NCBI RefSeq assembly: GCF_963422355.1
Contig: NC_085088.1
Span: 5,084,807 to 5,148,806, forward strand
Direction of reading: 5' to 3'
DNA from: Corticium candelabrum
Taxonomy: Eukaryota; Porifera; Homoscleromorpha; Homosclerophorida; Plakinidae
DNA: 64,000 bases
In this document: one piece after another, positions 23,801-35,271 of the stretch
Numbering within the stretch: the first letter of the stretch is position 1
Layout: every line of letters starts with the position of its first letter
Position numbers and translations under genes: made by a program
The notes under the pieces: generated by a model
What the model was told of the DNA's origin: nothing
The model's input: only the letters and a program-made list of their open reading frames with translations
Database searches by the model: none

Positions 23801-26447
23801 GACTTTTTTACATATTTACAATAATGGGCTGAACAAGTAGATGTCTAATGGCTGTAGATAGTTAATTGAATTGGATGTCTTGTGGACACAATTTGGTTAT
23901 AAAAGCAAATGTATTATGGAAGAAGTACAAAATACTGAATAACAAACATCTGAAATACTTAGATGACAGAATTGATTTTCTAGAATTGATGTTTACATAT
24001 AATTTTTGCATTTATTAGTTGCATCTAGATTTCTGTTTCGATGTATTGTCTCAGATGCATGCTACTATATGTATCTTCATCAAAATAGTGCACCTTGCTA
24101 CACTTTGTTGCATTAGGCTCCTTACCATACTGGCTCAGTCCTTACACCAAGTTGTGGACAGATTGGACTGTATTTTTGTTTATGCTCTTGCCAGTGGTCG
24201 TTTGTAATTTATACTTAATGTTAGTGAATACAGTTGCCAACATTTTCTTAGTCCAAAATTGGTTGACAAAACTGTTATTTTAACAAGTTGAACAGACTGT
24301 GTAAGTTATACATTTCATGATAATGTGAAAGCTGTTGATTGTTAGTTACATTGAAATGAAATGCTAGTAGTGCATATGTTGTGTTTCTGTGCTTATTACA
24401 TGTTGGTTTTTCCGTACTGCTCCTAAAGGTTTTAAGTAATAATCTTTTTTTTTGAAAATTTTGTCTTCAAAAAATAATAGGATAACAAAAAATAATATTT
24501 AGTCTTGAAATGGTTGGTTGTCCGGACTTTTGGTTTTGCGGGTGCTCATGAAACATTGTCAAAATTTCCGCTAGACGGAAGTGTGCAGCTCAAGATACCA
24601 ACTTGGGAAAAAGCGAGCCACTTCTCTTCTCAGCTACGGCTTCCAGTTTCAAACCAAAATGCCATTATTACTTCCCGTGCAATCTACCACTTCTGTGGAG
24701 AGTCAACTAGTAGAAAACTTTTGCCACAGTATTGTGCTGAGCGTCATTGAGAAATCACATGATTTTGTCAGTGGACTGTTTAGAGAATTGAATCAGTTTG
24801 AAACAATAAATAAACAAATAATTCAATCTAAAAATGACTAATATTGCACATCAAGACCTCAAAAAAATTAGGATTCTTTAAGAAATTCTAAATTATTTTG
24901 AAATCTTGAAAAGAATTAATGTCGAAAAACATTAGGAGCAGTAGGGTGTAGTTTTAGCGTTCAGTTTGGTTTTGTTATTCTCACGGTTCTATTTTATCAA
25001 TACTATACCAATAATGGAGGAGAACCAATGAATTTGTGCCACGCTTCACAGAACTGAGAAACATACGTTACATATTGGAAATCCCTACTTAAGTCAAATT
25101 TTAGCGCCCAGTTGTTAGTTGTCTACTAACTGAAAGTTGGAAATTGCTGTACAATGTGTTATGGCAACTTTGTTTTAAATTCTGTGAATTACAATTGTTA
25201 TTTTTAAAATTTCTATACTACTTGTCTTAGCAAACTTGTTATAATTGGTGATTTTTTGTTTGGTTGTACAACTCTTGTTGGCTGTTTAGATTGAAGCAGA
25301 TTCCGAAACTGGAGATGATCGGGAGTCTCGCCTGTTTCCAGACAGAGGCAGTGGGATTAACATTACTTGTGCTGCACTTACGTCTGAATTTCTCATATTT
25401 GGCTCTGAGGCAAGCATTGACACTCCTTTGTGTACTAGTTGGCTTTATAGATGAGTGCTTGTTTGATTACAGTCTGGAAGTCTTCTTTACTTCTTCATTG
25501 AAGATTGGCAGTATGTGAATGAGTTTCGTCATGTGGTTGGTATTCGTGGGATATATCCTGATCCTACCGGCACGCGTGTTGTTCTTGTTGATGACAAGAG
25601 TGATGGCTTGCTGTATAATCCTATCAATGATGCTATTTTGGAAGTGCCCAATTTTTCGCCTTCTACAAATGGAGTTTTGTGGGAGAACTATCCGCCTGAC
25701 AGGGTAATCATTGTCTAACCCTAGCAATTAAAGTACTGTTTGTGATGATTTGGTCTTGCATATGTTTGTGAAATTTGAGAGTTAATCGTTAGTAGGCATC
25801 TGTGACTTTCTTGCTGCATACCCAAGTATTTATTGCTTAGGCTGAAGGATGATGATGACAGATACTTGTACTGATGTAACTAAATTGATATGATTTAATG
25901 TGTATTATTTGTTGAAGTTATCTCAAATGTAATACAACTTTTGTGACTTTGCAAGTTCTGAATCTATACCTAAATGGTAGCCAGGAACTTTTGGTTTTAT
26001 ATCTTTTGTCATTGGCAGTGGTGTCTGTTTGTTAGACATGTACACTTGTGTGGTTTTGTTTGTCTCACACGTTCTAATGAGTTATTTGAGACTCAAAACA
26101 TTAGCAAAGCAAACTATGGGTCAATAACGATTTCATCTTGAAGACATTGCTTAATCTTGTAGTATTCTAGTACACGTGATTATTAACCTGAGGTGTCCAT
26201 GTGCTAGGGATACAGTAGTGTGTCAGTAGAAGGCCGGCCAGCCAATTGAAATGCAGAGCATGCACTCATTGTATTGCTGGTGTTACTTAATGTGCCTGCA
26301 CTGAACACCAGGCAATCATGGGTGTTCTTTCTTGCATGTGAAGTAGCTGTTCCATGTTACGTAGCAGCTGAGGGTTTAGGACTTTAGTTCTTCTTCATTT
26401 ATTATTTAGTTCTAATACAGTTAAATTTTCAAATGTAGTATATATCT

Positions 26448-26497
<50 letters not shown>

Positions 26498-27168
26498 GTG
26501 GTGTGTGTGCATCTGTGTGTAAGATAACAGCTTGCCCGTATTTGTAAAAGGTGTGGGCAGAGTGAAGTGTTGAGAGTTTGAAAATATTGAGGGTGGATTG
26601 AGCTATGCTTAGTGTACAGTACACTCTGTAACTGGCATATAATTGTAACAGTATAGTATACTAACTGTGCTAGGCATGACACTGTCCCATAAAGGTGCAC
26701 ATATACATGAGTCTGGCTTAATATAACTTGTGAAACAGATGGTTGAATAATGTTAATTTTTGTGTTTGCTGGTGCAACTGTTTTGGTTATTCTGTGGTAA
26801 GTGTGATACAATATGTTAGCCTGCCAGGTTATCGTGATGGTTAGTCATTACAAGAGGCTCTCCTGTCCATATTTAGTGCACTCACTACTGTGTGTATTAT
26901 TGAATAACGTTTACTTATTTAGGCTACCTTTTGTACATTTGACTCTGAGAAGCTCTACACGTATGCATTCTATAGAGACACGGTTTCAGGCTAGCTTGCA
27001 TCATCTAATACTTAACATGAAGCATACAGTCACAGTGAAGTGTTGCATACTGTGTAGGTCCACACTGTCAGTTGATTGGCACTACAAAGCTGCCATTTGC
27101 TTATCATCCGCTTATGCTTCACAATGGGGACGTCTCGTGTGTGACACAAAGTGGAAAGGTATAGAAAT

Positions 27169-27245
<77 letters not shown>

Positions 27246-28104
27246 GTTTTTTACAATTGATGAAACTGTCTCTTATACTTATCATATTAAAAAGTTGACA
27301 GATTTATTTAAATACTTTACTGTTATTGTATGTGGCCCTGAAATCTATTTGGTTAGGTAACTGATTGATGGTCTGTAAAAGGGCATGATGTAATTAATTA
27401 ACACTAGTGTACACCATTGATGAGCAGATTCTGAATGTGTACTAATGTCATTAAAACATGTCATTATAACTGCATAGTGTTTTTGCATGTTTTGGGTGTA
27501 GGTTGCTAACGTTCGTCTGTCTACTCACTCATTCTTGACTGACCCTGGTGAGCTTAGTTCTCCTGAGGTAAGCTTTTGGAAAGTTGCATGCATGTGTAAG
27601 ATGCATTGTCTAACACTGAGTTCTGTTAGATGCGGACAGCATTTGAGCAGTGTTTGCTCCTGAAAAGGTTTCATGATAGTCTCACACATCTAAACTAATG
27701 TACTACATTTAGACCATCTAAAAATTTTGATGCTTGGATCTCTTGATATGAAAATCGGACTGACCAGTCGAAATAGAAGACCACCTTGTGTTCTGAGCAT
27801 GCGCAGTTTGATGTGCTGCCTACTATGATGAACACTGTTAGAAACAAACTATGCGGAATCAAAAGAGACAAGCAGAAACAGAAACCGGACTACATACTTT
27901 TAAGCCTGTAGACATGAAGACATACTTGCAGATATATATATGCCAAGCCTTTCTATAGCATGCAGCAGGCACAGTCTTGTACATGCATTCATCAAATTTT
28001 TATTTTATTTTTATGAGCTTAAAACTGGAATGGTGAATTCATGCATCAAATATCTTATTGGCTGGCCTTAGACAGTATTGAAATATTGACACACGCGCGC
28101 GCGT

Positions 28105-28180
<76 letters not shown>

Positions 28181-31100
28181 ACACACACGAATAATTTACA
28201 CAAGCATATGTTTGGACTCTTGTGTTCAATTACTGTCATATTTGTATTTGTTTCATTAGATTTTCTGAGGCATGGGCATTTGCCACAGGTCTTAATAGTA
28301 AGGAGGTCTGGTGTGACTTTGCCAAAGCAGCACTCCATCACCTAGATGTAGAATTAGGTAAGAAGGCGACTTCATAAGACATCATTCTTTTTGTCATGCT
28401 TTTTTGTAGCAATCCGAGTGTACAGACGTATTGGTGATGTGGGCATGGTCTGGAGTTTACAAGGCATTCAGGTGATTAGAGACTTACATATGACAGTTGC
28501 CATAGTATGTATCAACTAAAATGGCTACCAGGGAATTGAAAACAAGAATCTGTTGTCTGGATACATTGCAATGTATTCTGAAGACTTCAACCTGGCACAA
28601 GAACTGTTCTTGTCTTCTTCTAAGCCTGTAGCTGCTCTTGAGGTGACATACGACTATACTTCTTTTGTCAATCACATTTTGACTTGATGAATGTGTAAGA
28701 TGCGACGTGATTTGTTGCACTGGGAGCAGGCGTTGCAGCTTGCCAATAAGCTTGCTCCAGATCAAATACCTTACATCTCAAGACAATATGCTCAACAGCT
28801 GGAATTTACGTATGCTGATGGTTGTAAAGACAAGTGCGATTTATGGTTTTGTCATTTGATTGTTATGTGTTGCAGTGGAGATTATTCTGGAGCTCTGTAT
28901 AACTATGAAACTGCTATCACTAAGAAATCAGAGGTCAGTTATGTGCCTTATTTCTTTGGGTCTTGTTTTTACTCTATGAACTAAGCGGGGAGCACTCGCA
29001 GAGCTCTACAAGAGCTACTCTACTTTCCTCACCCCAGGCGAGTAGCCGACCTACATTCGCCTGCCCACAAATTTTGCTGTAAGGGCGATACTAGATACTA
29101 GCACCATTGTGCTTAGATGCTAATCATCAAGATTTTGATTGACAGTACTCTAAGTTTATTGTTAATTATAGTTGCACTTGTGTAACGCAACATTACTGCT
29201 CATGATATCACACTCAGAAACAAGCAAGAAACGATTTTATCTCGTGTTAATACCTCTTTAGTGAAAATTCACTAAAGAAACAAGTTTGTTTGAAACGTAA
29301 TAAGTTCAGTCTTTGCCCCATTTTGGTATGAACTCCAACCCACCTTAGAATTCAAACAACTGAGAACACACAGATATAAATACTAACGCAATTAACCCAT
29401 TGTGTTTTACTGTTGCCCAATCAGTTGTGGCTTATTACATGCCACTGTGTATTTGTTGTCTATATAGAGTGACAAAGACAGCTGTCCTCTGCCCAGCAAA
29501 CAGTGGAAATCGTGGGCGAATAAATATAGCTATGGTGGGAAATAGTTCTCGCCATTGGCATGTGGTACGAGTACCATAGCTTGCTACACAAAGAAAGTTT
29601 AGTCGCAATTGTGAGTAAATCTCTCACCCCGTGAAGCCCTGACTCGCTATTCGATGTTTGTGTTATCTTATACATTACTAGGTTTCGTTCATTCATCTGT
29701 TTTATTTGTGTATTTGTTTGTTCGCATAAATACATTTATTGTTTTGCTTGCTAACATATTGAGAAGGCATCTGTTGTGCAATACCATATTGCAGGATTCA
29801 CATCATGATGAGTCGTGTCTGGCTGGTGTTGCTCGTACGTCTATTCGTAATGGAGACATTCAAAAGTAGCTAGTTCTCATACACACCATGTCAATTGTCG
29901 GTCAATTGACAACTAACTGTCAATCTTGCAGAGGTGTAAGCCTTGCTTTTCGGATCAACAACAAACAACTTCACAAAGATTGTGCTAACCAGCTAGAGGA
30001 CATGAAGGTCATTCACGAATGATTTTGTTTTACACATATTATGTAATGCTTGGTCTTATAGCAATATGTGGAAGCTGCCACACTGTATGAAAAGGCACAA
30101 TGCTATGACAAAGCTGCAGCATTGTATATAAAGTCCAAGAACTGGTGCATTTTTGTAGCATTTCTTTGTATGTTTATCTTATTATTGTGGGATATGTTGC
30201 TTGTAGGACAAAGGTTGGTGAGTTGTTGGGAAATGTGACATCACCGAAGATACATGGTCAGTATGCTAAAGCTAAAGAAGCTGATGGGCAGTACAGAGAC
30301 GCGGCAGCGGCATATGAAAATGCGAGAGACTATGACAGTGTGATCAGGTGACATATAGGGACACATTCAATTTTTGAAAGGGAAAGGCAGTACTAGTTAA
30401 AATGTTATCTGTTTACGCTTGCTAATAGATAACAATAATTATATGAGTAATCGTATACTTTGTTTTGAAGAGTGTAGAACTAAAGAGTCACAACTGAAGT
30501 TTTTTGCAACTTCAATGCGAAACCGTAGTGTTTAGTGGTGATTCTGTTATTTTTGTGCAATAGCATGCCACAGTCTAATCTCAGTAGGTTACTAGTATTT
30601 CATTTAGGTTATTGTTTGTTTATGTGCTGGAATTCCCTTTTTTGTTGATACACTTTAAAGGGTCTTTTCAAAATTATCGACAATTTCATGGGCGTACAAA
30701 GCCCATGATTTTCTGAAGTCCTCTCCCTCTCCCCAAAGCGTACACCAATGCTTCTGCATTGATACAGTCCTTCTTCCATTCCAGTTGACTTGCTCTAAAT
30801 ATGTCAGCTTGAGGTTTCTGGTCATTCAAGTGGACAAAGACAAAAACATTGAGAAAGTCGTTCTGGAGACTGCTGGGCTTCTTATGGACAACTGCTGTTG
30901 TTCTAGAACAAACCTGGAATAGGCTGGTATGATCGTACATGTTTGCAAATCCCTTACGTATCGGTGACTAGCATGGGAACAATGCATGATGCAATTCCAG
31001 CCATGGAACACAGAAAAATTAGAATGACCCATTTGCTACCTATCAACATTTTATAAAGCGTACAGAGGCCATAACTCATTTACCTAGCTTGTGCTTTGTA

Positions 31101-34100
31101 TGCTCTTGAAATTATTGATAATTTGACGCTGCGTACGTTTATCACTTTTAATGCTTTGATGTTTGAGAGTGTAACGATTGCTGAAAGTGGGTATTGGCAT
31201 ATCAGAGTATTAAGTGCATGGCGTTGTGTATTATGTATGGTTGTTTAATTTAGAGTTAACCTCGACTTTTTAAACAATCCCGATGAAGCTGTCCGGATAG
31301 TGAGAGAGACTCAATCTGTTGATGGAGCAAAGTTGGTTGCGAGGTAAGAGTCCAACGATGTCTAATGGACATTGAGTCTTTGTTCATTTAAGTTTATTTG
31401 ATAGATACTTTGAGAAGCTGGGAGACTTTTCATCAGCCATGGAGTTTCTTGTTTTATCTAAGTGTAGTGATGAAGCGTTTGCAATGGCACAGGTAGGCAG
31501 TGCTTACTATGTAATTGCAAAGCAACTGTTAATTTTGTTTGAAGATTGCAATCAATGCACAGTTTGATATTATTCTCTAAAGTTGTAAATTTGCAAGCAA
31601 TTGCTATTACTTTATTACTATCTATTTATTGTATTATTTCATTATTTTTAAGAATAAACACTATGTGTAAAAAATTAAAAATTATTTTTATGATCTATTG
31701 TTATACTTAACTATTTACTTTATTGTTAATTATTATTATATTATTTTTTAATTAAAGTATATAAAGATCTAAATTTGCAAGCAAGTATTATTTTCTATCT
31801 AATCTGTGCCCAACAATTTGTCTTCTAGTCATACGTCTGATATCTCTTGTTTACGAGTAAACTTTCATGATTGTGTTACATTGTGGTTAAGCATGTTAGC
31901 ATCTGGTAGACCTGCACATGTTATGCTCGTTTTATCTTGCATTATGCTATGCCTAACTGCTCACCCAATGGACAATCATGCTCAAATTATTCTCACACAA
32001 TTTGACACATCTTGGCTCAAGTGACTTGTTAGAAAGTAAAACAAAGTAAACTTACAACAAAACCAAACTACAAGTAAGCCAAACTGGCTTGACATTCCAG
32101 CAAAAAGGATGCTTAAGTAGATTTTAATTAATGTTTCTTCTATTGTAACATCACTGCCTCGTGTAATCTCCGAGTTCTCCGCCGTATTGCTTTAGCCATC
32201 ACGTGAGTATACGATGATGTATTGCTAGTAAATCTTGCAATTATACTCGCTGCTTGTCAGTACGAATTATGCTCAATTTAATGCTTGCATAATATGCGCA
32301 GGCCTAACATCTGGAGGTAATGATTGTTTATGTGGTAAAACAACAAGTCATACAGTATTTGCTGGACAGCTTTGTATAGATAGTTATATGATATTTGTAT
32401 AAGTTATGTTACCTTCTCTGAGACTTCAGTCTTTCAGTTGGAGCACACAAACATTTAAACATGACAATTTGTACATCTTTATAAACATTACAGTGACACT
32501 AGACAGTTGCACAATCGTACTGTGCTATACATGATACATCTATTATGTATCTCATATAATTAGTACCTTGATTTATTGTTGATCATTGCTGTGCTTCGTT
32601 GGATCAGGCACACAGGCAAATGGAACAGTATGCTGAGATAGTTGGTGACGAAGCATCAGAAGATGAATACTTGGCAATTGCTGACTATTTTGTGACAGCT
32701 AAGCGTATGTTTAATGCTGGAAAGTTTTTCCTCAAAGCTGGCCAATATGCCAAGGTGCAGAACACAGGTAGTTGCTCTGCTTTCTCTATCTGTTACTGTG
32801 GTGTATGCTTATAGGCCGTTCACCATTTGATCCTTCCAACTGTTGGTGATAATAGCAAGAATATAGAGTTGGCAATAGAGGCAGTTGGTCAAGCACAAAA
32901 CGAGCAGCTTACGTATCAACTCATTGATTATCTGATGGGCGAAGCAGACGGCTTGCCAAAGGTTTATTCAAACAGATGCTTTTGCCAGTGTTGTTGTTAT
33001 TTGTGTTTTGTTGTTGTGGTAGGATGCAAAGTATTTGTTCCGCTTGTACATGGCTTTACAACAATATCGTGAAGCTGCACGAACAGCCATCATTATTGCC
33101 CGTGAAGATCAAAACTCAGGTAGATGTTGAAAAATATTTAAGGAATGTAATGTTTGTTATCCAAAGCCGAGTGGCGTCAGAACCACTGAATGTTGAAAGT
33201 TGTTGGACATACAGTTGATATGATCTATATGCTTTACACGGTAAACTTACCGAGTATATTCATATCATGGCAAGCACTTAAGCATTATGCAATTTATAAG
33301 CAAATGTTCTACACATATAACATGTGCATGTCATGTTTTGCATTGACTGTTATTAGGTAGATTACATTGCAAGTCGGTGTACTTGTTTACTGGTCCCTTT
33401 TGACTTGTTGACTTTGATTATCATTTCTAAAAATTCTGTGCATGTTTACAATTTTACTTCCAAGCATGTGTACTACACATGATGTATGCATGGTTACAGT
33501 GAGATTTCTGGATGAGACAACATGTATGATAACTGTTACGATTGTAATTGTATGTGTCACATGCTTTACAACCTGTTGCAGTCTCTCATTCATGGGTACC
33601 GTACCCTTGACAGAAATTTGTCTGCTACTTTAGTTATGCTCTGTACGTTAACACAATGGAAATGTTGATATTGATGGTATTTGCAACTGTTAGGTAACTA
33701 TCGTCAAGCACATGACGTGTTATTCAGCATGTATGAAGAGCTCAGGAAACACAAAATTCGAATTCCTAATGAGATGGAACAGAACTTAATGATGCTTCAT
33801 AGCTACATACTCGTCAAGGTACAGCCCATCACTTGTGTGGTAGGTAATGTGCACTCGCACTAGCTCTAGCTACATTGAATTACTACTTGCACTAAGTTGT
33901 TGAAATGAATACATTGATTGTTTCAGGTGCATGTTAAACTGGGTGACCATCGTATGGCTGCAAGGATGCTAATCCGGGTAGCAAACAGTATCAGTAAGTT
34001 TCCCACTCACGTAGTTCCAATATTGACGTCTACTGTCGTTGAATGCCAACGAGCTGGATTGAAGAACTCTGCGTTTGGTTATGCTGCTATGCTGATGAGA

Positions 34101-35185
34101 CCCGAGTATCGGCAAAAGATTGATGCCAAATATAAAAAGAAAATTGAGCAGATTGTGAGGTATGAAATTGCTTTGTAGCATGGCAAACGCTAGCTGTGTT
34201 GTACATACGCATGCGTACAGTTAGATGTACTTGTTATTGCTGTTGCCACTTGAGAGTCTCCACATCATCATGGTAGAGCTAAGACCAGTAGGCGATATTG
34301 GGATATACTTACGTAGTACACATGAATTAAGTTAAATAGAGCAACCCAGCCAAATTTTGGGGCGTGTTACTGTTAGATTGCATTCCAAGCAGTGTTGTCC
34401 ACCTTTTTGCCACTCAGACTTTGTCATCTTGTCAACTCATGAGCAGAGAGAGTGTAGGGGTCTATAATCTATTTTTAGTCTTTTTGTCACCACATTAGTT
34501 GTATCTTATTTATACAGTTGTGGTTGGAGTTACATTGTTTGAGTCAGTTAGAAATCTTGAAAATTGTCTGACATCATGAAACAGTTCAGTTGACTAAACA
34601 TCTTGAGACAGTCTGACTCACTGGTACAATATATCTCACTTTCATGAGATTGCTTGCATTGGATGTTGGGCACTCTTCAGTGAGAGGTTACGTATAACCT
34701 TTTTTTCTGCAGGAAACCCGACAAAAGTGAAGACGAAGAACCATCGACTCCATGCCCTTTTTGTGGCAACTCAGTTCCCGAGACAAAGCTCTACTGTGCA
34801 GAGTGCAAGAACAATCTTCCGTACTGTATATTCACAGTGAGTCTAATAACAAGAAATGACGTCAGCACTTTAATTGGAAATCTATGGTGTTGTGTAGGGA
34901 CGTCACATGGTGAAAGAGGACTGGACAATTTGTCCACAATGTGATTTTCCTGCTCTCCACTCAGAATTTGTTAGGTAAGTATGTGATTCGTCCATCTTCC
35001 TTCCTGCTAGTCAGAGCAGAAACACAACAGGTTGTCACGTGATCATCATGTTTTCATGCAGATACTCTGAAACGGATGGTGCCGTTTGCCCAATGAACGG
35101 CAAGCCTTTGTCTTGTAAAGAAATCAGTCTAGTTGCTGATCCATCTTCTTACTTGAAGGCAATGACGGAAGTGACTGAAGAATAG
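15600..35185 (+). CDS. WDR19: WD repeat-containing protein 19 / IFT144, complete
   Basis: IFT-A subunit for retrograde ciliary transport. 39 exons: 15600-15700, 15755-15820, 15888-15952, 16033-16093, 18289-18341, 20284-20329, 20381-20441, 20500-20571, 21088-21168, 22559-22639, 22694-22725, 22784-22865, 23101-23436, 23501-23722, 25290-25409, 25473-25703, 26923-26982, 27072-27158, 27502-27567, 27630-27667, 28260-28357, 28410-28471, 28532-28642, 28700-28809, 28876-28933, 29795-29865, 29932-30007, 30062-30144, 30207-30347, 31254-31343, 31405-31492, 32608-32754, 32815-32961, 33023-33119, 33694-33818, 33927-34159, 34713-34836, 34898-34974, 35062-35185. All phases close to 1340 aa; human WDR19 is 1342 aa. 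N-terminal WD repeats ([33 protein letters not shown]), then TPR-like helices ([46 protein letters not shown]) and a C-terminal cysteine cluster (CPFC, CAEC, CPQC) near residues 1247-1300. The exon 17/18 junction is least certain; about seven residues fewer than human there. Confidence 0.95.
16094..18288 (+). other. WDR19 intron 4 with transposon-like sequence
   Basis: 2.2-kb intron. It holds a TIR element at 17521-17935 and, near 16850-16925, a stretch whose reverse complement contains ATTTCCTCAAAAGAATGCC and GGCGTTTATTC, resembling ends seen in hAT-like elements. No conserved coding sequence between them. Confidence 0.6.
17521..17935. mobile_element. Non-autonomous TIR element (family A) in WDR19 intron 4
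   Basis: The left end CCGTATTGTCACAATTAAAA and the inverted right end CAGTACTGTCAAAATTAAAA pair over about 23 bp with few mismatches. Both ends are flanked by TA (17519-17520 and 17936-17937), as expected for Tc1/mariner-type insertion. About 415 bp with no transposase. A diverged relative lies at 43893-44179. Confidence 0.7.
18342..20283 (+). other. WDR19 intron 5, no recognised content
   Basis: 1.9-kb AT-rich intron. Short open frames at 18858-19052 and elsewhere show no motif. I see no clear repeat boundary. Confidence 0.6.
20829..20886 (+). repeat. (GT)n microsatellite
   Basis: GT array in WDR19 intron 8. Confidence 0.98.
21642..22021. mobile_element. pogo/Tigger-like MITE in WDR19 intron 9
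   Basis: The left end CAGTTAAACCTCGCTAATCT and the inverted right end CTGTTGAACCTTGCTAGTCC form terminal inverted repeats, and TA dinucleotides flank both sides (21640-21641, 22022-22023). CAGT-(A/G)AACCTCG-TAATC ends are typical of pogo/Tigger-type Tc1/mariner elements. 380 bp, no transposase. The interior repeats variants of the same terminal motif (GTTCGGATTAGTGAAG, TCCAGATTAGCAAGGA). Confidence 0.8.
23723..25289 (+). other. WDR19 intron 14 with an unexplained open-frame remnant
   Basis: 1.57-kb intron. Around 24505-24841 two overlapping plus-strand frames (81 and 86 codons) look more protein-like than the surrounding AT-rich intron, ending in [20 protein letters not shown] recognise no family; a decayed transposon or retrocopy is possible. 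Confidence 0.35.
25410..25472 (+). other. GC-AG intron in WDR19
   Basis: The donor is GAG|GCAAGC and the acceptor GATTACAG|TCTGG. Using GC keeps the conserved [16 protein letters not shown] reading phase 0. No GT nearby restores the frame. Confidence 0.8.
26450..26494 (+). repeat. (GT)n microsatellite
   Basis: GT array in the 1.2-kb WDR19 intron 16 (25704-26922), which otherwise has no recognised content. Confidence 0.98.
27171..27242 (+). repeat. (GT)n microsatellite
   Basis: Uninterrupted GT array starting 13 bp after the donor of WDR19 exon 18. Confidence 0.98.
28106..28189 (+). repeat. (CA)n microsatellite with CCA interruptions
   Basis: CA array in WDR19 intron 20, about 70 bp before the exon at 28260. 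Preceded by the alternating purine-pyrimidine run ACACGCGCGCGCGTGCACAC near 28090, which could favour Z-DNA. Confidence 0.97.
30665..31128. mobile_element. TIR element (family B) in WDR19 intron 29
   Basis: The left arm 30665-30701 (AATTATCGACAATTTCATGG and GCGTACAAAGC) pairs with the inverted right arm 31093-31128 (AATTATCAATAATTTCAAGA and GCATACAAAGC). About 460 bp, no transposase. A second, diverged copy lies at 61988-62290, sharing CTTCTGCATTGATACAGT and CTTCCATTCCAGTTG. Confidence 0.6.
31493..32607 (+). other. WDR19 intron 31, AT-rich, no recognised content
   Basis: 1.1-kb intron with a strongly AT-rich core near 31610-31760. No conserved coding or TIR structure seen. Confidence 0.6.
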
Positions 35186-35265
35186 CCATGCACAGGCGAG
35201 TTTCATGGCAAGATACTTTTTATATCATGTGCAACATGTATACTAGGAAGACTAATCAGTCAATC

Positions 35266-35271
35266 AATAAA
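35266..35271 (+). terminator. Polyadenylation signal of WDR19
   Basis: AATAAA in CAATCAATAAACAAG, about 80 bp after the TAG stop of WDR19. Confidence 0.65.
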
